DNA of 64,000 nucleotides from Nilaparvata lugens (GCF_014356525.2 NC_052510.1:18767999-18831998); one strand, 5' to 3'. Positions 10,879-21,512 are shown, numbered from the stretch's first letter. A program made the numbers and translations. Notes: generated from the sequence alone by a model not told the origin.

Positions 10879-11550
10879 ACTTTCCTTGCCGTTATGAGAA
10901 TTGATCAACTAACGATAGTGTTCCGCGCATCTCAAGTCTACTTTTCTAAGAACTGAGCCAGCTGGTGACAGGACAATAACGCTGCAGACACACAAAGTCT
11001 GATATCTCTTCATAGTGAATGATTTAATAGAATCAACAGTTGCCAACAATTTGCAATTGAATAATCTTATTTTCTCGAATTTCGAGCTTATTTTCAATTT
11101 TAAGTGAAAATGTTACTAAATATTAATTGTGGGGATTTCTAAGCTCAATCATTTCCAGTTGAAATTTTTTGTTTAATTTGTATCTGAAGCCTGATAATTG
11201 GGAATCTAAAATCAAACTTTGCATAGATGGTGCAGTGCTCCTGAAATTTTTACAGATATGGGACTTGTGGCAGTTGATGAAGCTTATCAATGACTTTTCT
11301 AGGTATGAATTTGATCCAAATCGTTGGAGCCGTTTTCGAGAAAATCGCGAAAAACCCTGTTTTTGACTACATATTCGTCATTTTAGCCGCCATCTTGAAT
11401 TGGATCGAGTATGTTCGTGTCGGATCATTATAGTGTAAGAACCTTGAGTACCAAATTGCAAGTCATTGCGTTAATTGGGAGATGAGATATCGTGTACACA
11501 AACACACATACACTCATACACACACACACACACACACATACAGACCAATA
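10879..11550 (+). mobile_element. TIR repeat family, truncated copy
   Basis: It begins with actttccttgcc, preceded by tctggtgtggtgcactca, and runs to a CA microsatellite (about 11503-11540), where the homology to the full copy at 23962-24733 stops. The right TIR is missing. The Phe/Trp-containing frame at 11169-11366 is part of this repeat, not a host gene. Confidence 0.7.
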
Positions 11551-12762
11551 TTAATTTTTTTTATAATTTCATGAAAACCGTTCTTATTACAGAAATATAC
11601 AAGAATAAATTTCCTCCAAATTTTATTTTACATTGAAAAATATTAATTTCACTCAAATCGGTTCACTGATACTAATGCAGCAATTGCTCAAAATGCCGTC
11701 CTTCAACTTGATTACACAGTCTGCACCTTTCAATCATGGACCGTCGAACTGCTATAAAAGCATTTTCATCATCTTGAATGGCACCTGCTGCAGCAACCAC
11801 TCTTGCCACAAGGTCTTCTTCGTTTTCTACTGGCGTGCTGTAAACAAGGTCTTTCATATGGCCCCAGAAAAAAAAATCTAAAGGGTTGAGGTCAGGTGAA
11901 CGTGCGGGCCACGGTACTGGTCCACCCCGCCCAATCCACCGCTGACGATAGGTCATGTTCAGAAAGTCCGTAACAACATTTCCGAAATGAGCAGGGGCAC
12001 CATCATGTTGAAACCAAATATTATATCTGTTTGCAAGAGGCACATCTTCCAAAAGTTCTGGTAGTATGTCTCTTAAAAAAGTAATGTACGTGGGAGAATT
12101 CAGACGATTAGGAAGAATGTATGGTCCAATCACGCGATTACCTAAGATACCCGTCCAAACATTCAGCGAAATCTATGCTGATAACCACGCACTTTGACCT
12201 CATGAGGATTGTCTAAGGCCCAGACGTGACTGTTGCGAGAGTTGAAGATTCCTTCTCTTGTAAAGCTGGACTCATCGGTAAATAACACATTTTCTAGAAA
12301 ATTTGGTTGGATAATGTCTTGCTGAAGAAACCAACGGGCACAGTTTACTCTTGGCTCATAGTCGCGTTCAACCAATGAGTGAACTTTTTGAAAGCGGAAG
12401 GGGTGAAGTCTTTCCTTGTTTAGTACACGCCACACAGAAGAAGCACTTGAATTGATTTGCTTTGCAACTGCTCTCGTACTCGTTCTAGGATTGAAATCGA
12501 ATTTCTGCAATACTTCCTCTTCAAAAGCAACATTTCGAACTGCTCGAGGCCTACCAGCAATTACCCTGTTCCGTTCAAATGAACCAACTTCTCTCAGCCG
12601 ATTGTGAGTTCTTGTGAACACCTTGTCGGAAGGGAGACGGCGGTTGGAAATGCAGCTGCATACATTCTTCTTGCTTCGGTCGCATTGCCAAGAGCTGCTC
12701 CTCCATACATGAAGTGAATATCGGTGTACTCCAGCGAACTAAATTCCATTACAATAATTAAT
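11551..12762 (-). mobile_element. Mariner-like (Tc1/mariner superfamily) element
   Basis: The element is flanked on both sides by TA (11549-11550 and 12763-12764), as expected for the superfamily target duplication. Its ends begin TTAATT on each strand (11551 on plus, 12762 on minus), with only partial further complementarity, so the TIRs are short and degenerate. The length of 1,212 bp is normal for a mariner. It carries one decayed transposase on the minus strand that starts only about 8 bases inside the right end. Confidence 0.65.
11672..12749 (-). pseudogene. Mariner-type transposase, frameshifted
   Basis: The frame starts at ATG 12749 (MEFSSLEYTDIHFMYGG), shifts near 12620, continues to about 12163, shifts again near 12170 and ends at TAG 11672-11674. 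The N-terminal part is a helix-turn-helix region like that of insect DUF4817-type transposases. The DDE/D catalytic core shows LFTDESSF, then WFQHDGAPAHFG, then WPARSPDLNPLDFFFWG. Thirty-six residues separate the second and third acidic residues, slightly more than the 34 of classical mariners. All three catalytic Asp residues are present, but at least two frameshifts should prevent a full product. Total length is about 355 codons, normal for the family. The element would cut and paste itself at TA sites. Confidence 0.85.
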
Positions 12763-12880
12763 ATTTGTGTAGAAGCAACGTAAGAAAATATTGAAACTGG
12801 AAATTTAAGATAGAAATAAGACCTAGGAAACGTGAGACTAAGAAATAGGAAGCACTACATCTGGTTCTTTACTTTTAATG
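12763..12880. other. Unique spacer between mariner and LTR element
   Basis: This 118-bp AT-rich stretch is not homologous to the sequence upstream of copy A or to the tail of the TIR repeat. It ends ttaatg immediately before the LTR. Confidence 0.5.
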
Positions 12881-14866
12881 TGTCACGTTATTCTTTATAT
12901 TTAAATAACGATTAGCCTCCTGCTTGGCATCAGTCGGTAAAGCATGAGATTTGATATAATTAGGTCGTGGTTTTCTAATAGTATTCAGTCTTAAAAAATC
13001 TTGATAGGCCTAGATATGGGCTTCTCCTATAACTCTTGTAATTCAATAAATAATAAATATATATAAAAATGATACTTATACTATAGTGTTGAGGAATAAA
13101 AATAAATTGCACACCATGAACGTTCATACATATATTAAACAAATAATGCAAAAATAGATCGAGGCAAAAAATATATAAGAGCGATAAAAAAAATATAATA
13201 TAAAAATAGAACAATAATTGAAATCAGTAAAATATCACAGGCTAAACTTTATATTCTAGATTTATGGCACGAATCATTACCATGTGCCTTTATCTTAAAA
13301 TCATATGCATTCTTTTGCATGTAGCTGCGATATGCACTTGCTAATACTTGTCGACTTGGACATTCAATTAAAAAATATGTGCTTTAAGATCAGCTTGATA
13401 AATTAGCCACTAATAATCCAATATATATATATATTAAAATCTCTAGTACTTAGTAGATTTATTTGTATCGAATATATATTTTATCTCAGGGTGCAAGATT
13501 CGGCACCTGACGGAATAAGTAGAGCCATTCATCTAGTGAATTAGAGCTATAATAAATTATCGCAAATTGTATTGCAAAAAATTAAATATTATATGCATAT
13601 GTTTTAATAGCCTAGATTTCGTACTTCTTTGATTAAATAGAAATTTCTAAAATATTGATCTATATATTTTTCTTTCAATTAATACCTTTAATACTAATTT
13701 TTACTTGCGCAAGTATTACTCTTATTAATTTCTCAATTTATAATAACCCTTTCGGCGAGCTAGCTTTGATCATCAGATTAATTCGAAGCACTAGGGCGCC
13801 CATCACTAAATTCAAATTTAATCACTCACGTGTCGAAAATCTTCTTGTAAGCCGCCGATGTCGATCCAACTCCATGTGGTCCGGGAATATGGTAGCCGGA
13901 ATCGTCTCCTCCAAGGGGTTATAAATTTAATTAAAAAATGAAAATGACTTCTGCTTCACAATAGCATCACGAAGTCTTTTAAGAAATTTAATAATTTACT
14001 TTAACTTTAATTTTTACAAAATTATTAATAAGGTACTTCGCTCTAAAATATTTGGGGTCCTCTTATGGTGGCATCTGGCTGGCGAGTGCTGGTTCTTCCT
14101 TCTCAAGTTTTACAGATCCTCTTTCCGACTTTCAAATTAGCATAAAATTTAAATATCTTAGTCCTCCGCCATTAAGTTCAAATAGATCTTACAAAAAATG
14201 CCAAAATATTGCTTAGATTATATGATTAATAATTTCTTTGCATTCGAGCCATATCGATAACATAGATTACACAAATTTTAACACAAAATCTAGTACATTT
14301 ATATAAATATATAGAAATATTTTTGAATTGGCCTACAGTTGCCGCCTATTAACTGCCGTTTTACTATTGGTGCATGCAAATTTTATTCGGTATTCATGCG
14401 CCTGGTAACTCTTATTTCCTGAATACATTAAATTATTTTTATTTGGTTTTTTATTTATGCTCTTTGCATGCTAGTTAATATTCTATACATTAATATTAAT
14501 TCCATGCTACCTAATAATTAGCCACGTGGACGGGTGTTTTTTCACATTGCACACCATCTGATTGCAATAAAGCTCTGCCAAGGGGTTTTGGTCAGATTCT
14601 ACGTTCTTCGGTTTGATCGATCTCTAGGTCACCGATCCGTGAATACATGTACATAACCTCAATCTTCAAATATTTTATATAATAATCTATTTATGAGCAA
14701 TAAACTTCCTTCAAATCCTTTTTAGGTTCTTGTACCATTTAGCCAGAACAAGCTGATGCTATCTAATCTTGTTATTATCTATTTGGCGATATTAGCCAGT
14801 TACTTTATTTCAGACCTATTACTGTTTCTGTTAGGGCTTTTATCTACCCAGATTTAATATGTTACA
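12881..14866 (-). repeat. 3' LTR (left in window)
   Basis: This 1,986-bp LTR matches 19178-21146. In minus-strand sense it is the downstream LTR. On the minus strand the sequence just before it reads ...aacccaggggcgcg, a weak purine-rich tract that could serve as the PPT. The tRNA-Lys-like stretch lies at 12922-12980. The chance frames at 12975-13214 and 13655-13924 are disregarded. Confidence 0.9.
12922..12980 (+). other. tRNA-Lys-like body inside the LTR
   Basis: The sequence reads ggcatcagtcggtaaagcat, then gaga, then after a variable part aggtcgtgg. This tracks the D arm, anticodon-stem start and variable/T-stem region of animal tRNA-Lys (known body: ...CTCAGTCGGTAGAGCATGAGA...GGTCGTGGGTTCG...). 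The T loop is degraded (ttttctaat). It is not a functional tRNA. The same stretch is at 19219-19276. Confidence 0.55.
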
Positions 14867-16149
14867 CGCGCCCCTGGGTTTGAATTCAAAATATTTGAGA
14901 ATCACAATGTTTTTAATGAAAACCCACCCTTCAATACATCGATATACACTATACTTTATTTATAAATTATACTCTCATACTTCTATCACAGTTCGCAGAC
15001 ATATTTGCTGCATCTCCTTTATACCTTTATCAAATACAATAACAAATTCTCCTCCTCAACACACATAAAATATCATAAATATAAACTTCTAAACGTACTC
15101 CTCCTGACAACACTTAAACATAGTAATTTTTAAATTCGCCGCTTGCAGGGCCGCCAACCTAACTACACACATTTCATAATTCTCACAAATGATTCCTTTT
15201 AGACAATAATTTCGATTCACAAACTTCTGGGCTTATATCTTATAGTATTTCTTAGGTCTTAATATAAATAATTTTCTATACATCAGGTACAATACTTTCT
15301 TTTGCTAATGGCTCTTTGTTTTTTTTTTTGGTAGCTTGTATTCACTTTAAGTCTTTTCAGGTAACAAACGTGGCATAATTAAAAGTAATAAATATAAAAC
15401 ATATAAATAAATATACCGACATTAATAAATATAATAAATAACAATAATAAATAACTTTTTGGGTACAGTATTTCTTTTATAAACATATGTTCAACAGACA
15501 TTACATTCATTTGATTTGGGTGGCTTTGGCCAGCTGGTCACTGGTTCTACAGAATTTGCTGTCGAGTTTCATAACTATTAACCTAACTGCTCAATTTTTT
15601 CTCTTAAAAAGGTAATTAACAAATTTTAATTTTATTATCCCCGCTTGTGTCCTTTTTTATCTGATGTATATAATTTAATTACATATTTAAAAATTATTCT
15701 TTTTCTTATTGCAGGCTTCTAACGGCTGGAAGGAATTAAAACATTGGATTGTTGCCATGCGGTCCTATGCCAAGATTAAATTTATTAAGGAAGGTAGTAA
15801 TCGGTTTGATAATAATGTTTTCCTTGATTTCTTATCATATTTATTTCAAATTCTGTGATATGGTATGTAGAAATTTCGTGGCTTACTTGCATCTTCTTGC
15901 ATTCTGTTTGTAGATGTTGTAGGCTGGTGAGGTTATCTGCTGTTGATTTGTGAGGCTGTCCTATTGATAATTTTTTTTCATCATAAATTTAAAGCCCTTG
16001 TATCTCGTGTATTCTTTCAAATAACTCCTTGTTCCTTTAATAATAATTTCTTTTAATCTGTTCTTTTCCGATCATCCTGCACTCTTAACTCATCATTCCT
16101 TCATTTTCATTTAATACTCTTGATTTCGGTTCATTATAAATTAGTAGGC
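14867..16149. other. Internal region of the LTR element, no coding frame
   Basis: This is AT-rich DNA where pol would be expected in an autonomous element. I could not find RT, RNase H or integrase motifs on either strand. It includes a long T run near 15320-15335. The plus-strand frame at 14859-15068 has no recognisable features. Confidence 0.55.
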
Positions 16150-17175
16150 TCAAGACAATAAACATTTTATAATATTAGCTTTCCATTCATCAATACTGGA
16201 TTCTTTTAATAATAACAATATAATATTTTCCATCCTATCTACAACACAGTCTTTTATTAATATCACAGCCATTATTACAAACATTACACACCATATCAAA
16301 ACATTTATCAACTTCCTAACAATATAATCACTCAACATATAGCCAGGTACTTCCATTTTATTAGTATAATTCCTTACTTCTCTCACTCTTCTTAGACACC
16401 GTTTATCCTTCATCAGTCTCAATAAGTAGTCCATTTCGTTGTTGCCCATGCATGAATCCGTAGTAGTCCTTTTAGTAGCTTCGGTTCTATCCCATTCTTT
16501 TGGCCTATTTTTCCGGTCACATCGCTGAATATCTCTTAAAGCGTATGTGCCGCGGATGCACGCCGTCGGTCCGCTCCTGTCCTCCTCGGTGTCGGTCCGG
16601 TGTTCGTCTTTGCCTCTTGAAGCGTGCATGCGGCCGGTATGCGCGCGCGTGGTTCCTCCTTCGTCGCTTCTTCCGCCTCCGGGCCTTTCGGTGCATGTTC
16701 TTTTTTCGGTCATGTAGTCCGTTCTCCTCGTCCTGATGCCGGTCGGGTGTCCTCGGGCGCCTCCGTCTCCGGGCCTTATGATGCATGCTCCTCTCCCGAA
16801 TGCCGTCCTCTCCGTCCTGATGTCGGCCGTCCGGTGTCCTCGGGCGCTTGCGTCTCCGGGCCTTGCGGTGGTCGCTCCTCTTATCCGGTAGTCCGTCCTC
16901 CTGGTGTCATCCTCTTGGTCCTCTATCCTGGGTTCATTGGGGTGCCTTGGTGGGGTCGAATGATGCGCGGGTGCGGTGGCGGTCTCTTGATGCGCGAGTG
17001 TGACTTTCAAAGCGGTTAGTATGGTGGCGGTCTCTTGATGTGCGGGCTGCTCTACCTGCGGTGATGGATTGTCGGCGGGGAACAGGATGCTCAGTAGGGA
17101 TTGATGCTTACAGCTGGTTTTTGGTGGTGGTTTATTGGTATTGGCTTCGGTTCTTCTAATACTATTTTCGGTAAA
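16150..17175 (-). CDS. Second open frame of the LTR element, Arg-rich repeats plus membrane segment
   Basis: The minus-strand frame is open from about 17175 to a stop at 16150, about 340 codons. It has no ATG in its first half. A TTG lies at 17010 and the first ATG is near 16713 (TDYMTEK). The N-terminal part is rich in Pro, Thr, His and Gln. The middle is strongly basic (Arg, Gly, Thr, Asp) and built on repeats of 29-30 codons. The C-terminal 100 residues change character, with a hydrophobic stretch KLINVLIWCVMFVIMAVILI followed by DRMENIILLLL. GC content in 16550-17000 is far above the element's average. I recognise no family. It may be a structural or accessory protein reached by frameshift from gag, or a non-coding GC-rich repeat. 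The opposite strand is also open at 16624-17019. Confidence 0.35.
   Translation of the reverse strand, partial: FTENSIRRTEANTNKPPPKTSCKHQSLLSILFPADNPSPQVEQPAHQETATILTALKVTLAHQETATAPAHHSTPPRHPNEPRIEDQEDDTRRTDYRIRGATTARPGDASARGHRTADIRTERTAFGRGACIIRPGDGGARGHPTGIRTRRTDYMTEKRTCTERPGGGRSDEGGTTRAHTGRMHASRGKDEHRTDTEEDRSGPTACIRGTYALRDIQRCDRKNRPKEWDRTEATKRTTTDSCMGNNEMDYLLRLMKDKRCLRRVREVRNYTNKMEVPGYMLSDYIVRKLINVLIWCVMFVIMAVILIKDCVVDRMENIILLLLKESSIDEWKANIIKCLLS
16660..16945. repeat. In-frame minisatellite of 87-90 bp units
   Basis: Units are marked by tctccgggcctt-type sequence with gggcctt at 16681, 16771 and 16858, i.e. spacings of 90 and 87 bases. Each carries cctcgggcg and cgtcc.gatg.cgg in the same order. 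Both spacings are multiples of three. Confidence 0.7.
16975..17040. repeat. 48-bp tandem repeat
   Basis: ggtggcggtctcttgatg occurs at 16975 and at 17023, a period of 48 bases (16 codons). Confidence 0.8.
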
Positions 17176-17261
17176 TCATTTCTAAAGGTGGTGTATGATG
17201 TTGAAATTTCTTGATTTTCGTGTTTGTTTCATTGGAGCTTGTAGGTGTTATATCGGGGGTA

Positions 17262-18655
17262 TCATAAGTCCTGGTTTATTAGCTGTAGTTTTCTGTATAT
17301 CTGGTGGCGGGTTGTTGGGTTGGGTTCTGTGTTTTTTGGTGATTTGATCTGGACGCATGCTCTAATGTGTAGTTTGTACTTATTGTGAGGTGGCGGTTTG
17401 TAATTTCTATTATAATTATTCTGAGTGTAATCATTATTTGTGTTAAATCGATCACGGCCATAATAATAATTTCTTTCATAGGTTGCTGTGGATAATGGTT
17501 TGTTTGACGATTTGAAACTTCTATTATTCCAGCTGTTATTTTGATTATGATTATAGCGGCGTTTAATTGAGGGGTAGATCGTGAGCAATCATATGGTACT
17601 GATTCATAATTTTGGCTGTTATACTGATTAAATTTTGAGTTATGTTGATTTTGTGCGTATCTCTGGTCTGAACGGTGGTTTGATATTGCCATCACAGACT
17701 GTATGCCATATAAATGATTTATCAGCTGCTTGCAATCAGTAATGGGTTGTGTGGCGAGTGCCATTCTAACTTGATACGGTAGCTTCTTTAAAATAATACT
17801 TGCTAATGCCGATTCATTAATGGGCTCGCTCAATTGAGAATTTTTAAACTGTAGGGCAGTGACGAAAGTGGTACATGCACCGTCTAAGTTAGGGTTGAAA
17901 TCGCATGATATAATGTCCGCTAGCACGTCCAACTGTTTACTTCTGCTCCAATACTTCCAGGAAGACAGCGACAAACTCATCCAATGATGTAAATTCATGG
18001 GCTCTACTCCGAAAGAACATCAGGGGTTCGCCAATCAATAAACTAGTCAAACGAAGACGCCAAAAATTCCAAGAGGTGGGTTAATGATTGAATTAGTTTT
18101 ATCTGATCTATAATTCTTTAGGTTGGAGATAGCGGTCTGTATTGTCAAAACGCCTAATTCATTGAAACTGTGTAGTGAATCAAACGTTGCTATGGGAATA
18201 GGCTCTATATTCTCGTGCGGAAATTGATGTATTTGACCTTCAAGTTGTACTATGTTTTGATTTGTATCAGAATTTGGGTGAGCTATTTCATGAATTTGCG
18301 AAGTGTTTTGTGCTGGTAGGTTATCTATTCTTTCGTTTAACTCCAAGTGACAGTATCTATTTTTGCTGTTAAATCGGTGTAATTAGTTCTTGATTTTCAG
18401 CGGTAGATGCTGATATTGTGTCCGCAGTTCCTTACCCGTTCTTACCGATGTATCCTTCAATGATTCCCGCATTTCCTTCATTTCCGCCTTCAAGTCCTTC
18501 ATTACCATGGTCATTGTTTTTTCTAAACTATTAGAAAATGACTTGATCATCCCCTCTACTATAACCCTTTTATTGCTTCTTGGGAGACATTTAACGGTTA
18601 TTACTGTCACAGGATTCTTGGCGGTGATTGAAGAGATCTGGGCGTTGGACTCCAT
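17262..18655 (-). pseudogene. gag: Retrotransposon gag, broken by frameshifts
   Basis: The frame starts at ATG 18655 (MESNAQISSITAKNP), about 500 bases after the PBS. The first part (to 18383) contains a charged coiled-coil-like stretch, KDLKAEMKEMRESLKD. The next open piece is 18346-18047. The capsid-like core follows in shifting frames: RLTSLLIGEPLMFFRSRA near 18040, which fits the L.G.A..W/F signature of retrotransposon gag proteins, then a piece from about 17998 to 17580 with KQLDVLADIISCDFNP. The last piece (17588-17262) is rich in Asn, Arg and Tyr and is probably the nucleic-acid-binding tail. I see no CCHC zinc knuckle. Overall length of about 460 codons is ordinary for Ty3/Gypsy gag. 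Breaks may be true decay or sequence errors. It would form the particle that packages the element's RNA. Confidence 0.7.
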
Positions 18656-19151
18656 CGCGCCCCCCTCAGCGTCGATCTCGCTACTATCGCCGTCTGCAGT
18701 GTGTCTGCTACCTTACTTTGCGTGGACGAAAAGAGACTCATATTTTAAAAATGGATTAAGTGTCAAGTGTTTGTTAAAAAAGTGAAAGTTTTGGCCAACA
18801 AGGCATTAATAAGGACACAAATGAGGATAGGCCTATGGACATTACAAGCCAGGTAACCTATTTATTACTTAAGCTCTTATAATATAATAATACTATTCAT
18901 TGATTCTGACTAGCAGTTTAGGCCCATAAAATATAATAGCTCTCTCTATAAAATCTATTTTCTACAGTACTAATAATATAAAATTTTCTTAAAACATATA
19001 ATTTCTCTCTATTTAAAGCTATTGATCCCCAAAAAGTAATACAAATTTCCCTTCGCCAGTTTTCCTCACAACTCGTATAAGTTATCTATAATTTTCAATA
19101 TGGTTATTGACTTAATTTCAAATAATTATTCAATGGGCTTGGCTCTCATCA

Positions 19152-19170
19152 GTCCCACGTTGGTACGACA
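19152..19170 (-). promoter_or_regulatory. Primer-binding site of tRNA-Lys type
   Basis: On the minus strand, seven bases after the LTR end, the sequence is TGTCGTACCAACGTGGGAC. The known PBS for tRNA-Lys is TGGCGCCCAACGTGGGGC. The two agree at most positions with one inserted base and about three mismatches. This fixes the element's sense as minus. Confidence 0.6.
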
Positions 19171-19177
19171 TGTCTTT

Positions 19178-21146
19178 TGTCACGTTATTCTTTATATTTA
19201 AATAACGATTAGCCTCCTGCTTGGCATCAGTCGGTAAAGCATGAGATTTAATATAATTAGGTCGTGGTTTTCTAATAGTATTCAGTCTTAAAAAATCTTG
19301 ATAGGCCTAGATATGGGCTTCTCCTATAACTCTTGTAATCAATAAATAATAAATATATATAAAAATGATACTTATACTATAGTGTTGAGGAATAAAAAAT
19401 AAATTGCACACCATGAACGTTCATACATATATTAAACAAATAATGCAAAAAATAGATCGAGGCAAAAAATATATAAAGCGATAAAAAAAAATATAATATA
19501 AAAATAGAACAATAATTGAAATCAGTAAAATATCACAGGCTAAACTTATATTCTAGATTATGGCACGAATCATTACCATGTGCCTTTATCTTAAAATCAT
19601 ATGCATTCTTTTGCATGTAGCTGCGATATGCACTTGCTAATACTTGTCGACTTGGACAATTCAATTAAAAATATGTGCTTTAAGATCAGCTTGATAAATT
19701 AGCCACTAATAATCCAAATATATAATATATAAAATCTCTAGTACTTAGTAGAATTTATTTTTATCGAATATATTTTTATCTCAGGGTGCAAGATTCGGCA
19801 CCTGACGGAATAAGTAGAGCCATTATCTAGTGAATTAGAGCTATAATAAATTATCGCAAATTGTATTGAAAAAATAAATATTATATGCATATGTTTTAAT
19901 AGCCTAGATTTCGTACTTCTTTGATTAAATAGAAATTTCTAAAATATTGATCTATATATTTTTCTTTCAATTAAATACCTTTAATACTAATTTTTACTTG
20001 CGCAAGTATTACTCTTATTAATTTCTCAATTTATAATAACCTTTCGGCGAGCTAGCTTTGATCATCAGATTAATTCGAAGCACTAGGGCGCCCATCACTA
20101 ATTCAAATTTAATCACTCACGTGTCGAAAATCCTTGTAAGCCGCCGATGTCGATCCAACTCCATGTGGTCCGGGAATATGGTAGCCGGAATCGTCTCCTC
20201 CAAGGGGTTATAATTTAATTAAAATGAAAAATGACTTCTGCTTCACAATAGCATCACGAAGTCTTTTAAGAAATTTAATAATTTACTTTAACTTTAATTT
20301 TTACAAAATTATTAATAAGGTACTTCGCTCTAAAATATTTGGGGTCCTCTTATGGTGGCATCTGGCTGGCGAGTGCTGTTCTTCCTTCTCAAGTTTTACA
20401 GATCCTCCTTCCGACTTTCAAATTAGCATAAAATTTAAATATCTTAGTCCTCCGCCATTAAGTTCAAATAGATCTTACAAAAAATGCAAAAATATTGCTT
20501 AGATTATATGATTAATAATTTCTTTGCATTCGAGCCATCGATAACATAGATTACACAATTCTGAACACAAAAACTAGTACATTTATATAAATATATAGAA
20601 ATATTTTTGAACTGGCTACAGTTGCCGCCTATTAACTGCCGTTTTACTATTGGTGCATGCAAATTTTATTCGGTATTCATGCGCCTGGTAACTCTTATTT
20701 CCGAATACATTAAATTATTTTATTTGGTTTTTTATTTATGCTCTTGCATGCTAGTTAATATTCTATACATTAATATTAATTCCATGCTACCTAATAATTA
20801 GCCACGTGGACAGGTGTTTTTTCCAATTGCACACCATCTGATTGCAATAAAGCTCTGCCAAGGGGTTTTGGTCAGATTCTACGTTCTTCGGTTTGATCGA
20901 TCTCTAGGTCACCGATCCGTGAATACATGTACATAACCTCAATCTTCAAATATTTTATATAATAATCTATTTATGAGCAATAAACTCCCTTCAAATCCTT
21001 TTTAGGTTCTTGTACCATTTAGCCAGAACAAGCTGATGCTATCTTATCTTAGTTATTATCTATTGGCGATATTAGCCAGTTACTTTATTTCAGACTATTA
21101 CTGTTTCTGTTAGGGCTTTTAGTCTACCCAGATTTAATATGTTACA
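19178..21146 (-). repeat. 5' LTR (right in window)
   Basis: This 1,969-bp LTR matches 12881-14866 throughout. Most differences are single-base insertions or deletions in A or T runs (for example around 19440-19500), with few substitutions. In minus-strand sense it is the promoter-bearing LTR. The boundary at 21146/21147 is also the left boundary of copy A'. The tRNA-Lys-like stretch is at 19219-19276. Confidence 0.9.
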
Positions 21147-21442
21147 AAATGAAACATAAATTCGAACAGGAAAGCCTCACTGGTATTGATTTTCGATTAA
21201 CAGTTGCCTTATAAGTAGTTTCACGCTATCAATTAGAACATTATAACCTTTCACCGCGGCGCAACAGAAATTATTATAGCTGGCAGTTCTAATTAGTGAA
21301 ATAATGTTGAAACTTATCTTGGAATGAGAGCGTTACTGAGCTGAATAATCCTCAAGAACTGGAGCATCTTTCTCCGGATTGTAATTAGTTTTTCTCGCGT
21401 GGTTACCACGAAAGTGTGAGCCAATTAAGTGCTGGCCATATT

Positions 21443-21512
21443 ACCCACAATGCAGCACGCTCAACATAATATAACCCACAATGCAGCAAGCTATACACCA
21501 TACCCACAATGC
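21443..21512 (+). promoter_or_regulatory. ZNF143/Staf-like motif trio, copy in A'
   Basis: acccacaatgc is present at 21443, 21473 and 21502, with the same 30/29-base spacing as in copy A. Confidence 0.35.

Larger units (their letters stand above)
8250..11550 (+). repeat. Large direct duplication, copy A
   Basis: From about 8250 (cataaattcgaacaggaaag) to 11550 (acatacagac.aata) this segment is repeated at 21147-24617 in the same orientation. By eye the two copies differ by scattered substitutions and some indels. Copy A lacks a segment of about 190 bp present in A' (near 8958) and lacks the tail of the TIR repeat beyond 11550, where a mariner element sits. It contains no supported gene. It holds the ZNF143-like motif trio, a GACT/CACT microsatellite, a CTAG-ended MITE and a truncated TIR repeat. 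Confidence 0.9.
12881..21146 (-). mobile_element. LTR retrotransposon with gag but no recognisable pol
   Basis: Two direct repeats of 1,986 and 1,969 bp flank 4,311 bp of internal DNA. Both repeats begin TGTCACG and end GTTACA, i.e. they have TG...CA ends. The five flanking bases are taatg on the left and aaatg on the right, a plausible 5-bp target duplication with one mismatch. Sense is minus, because a tRNA-Lys-like PBS follows the LTR on that strand (19170-19152) and gag starts at 18655. Downstream of gag there is only about 2.4 kb, occupied by a GC-rich second open frame and AT-rich DNA. No protease, reverse transcriptase, RNase H or integrase motif was found. It is best described as a non-autonomous, probably Ty3/Gypsy-related element that would need enzymes from a relative. 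Confidence 0.85.

Noticed and set aside
16624..17019. 131-residue plus-strand frame opposite the LTR element's second open frame
   Set aside because: It is antisense to the element as fixed by PBS and gag. GC-rich repeats with periods divisible by three keep both strands open.
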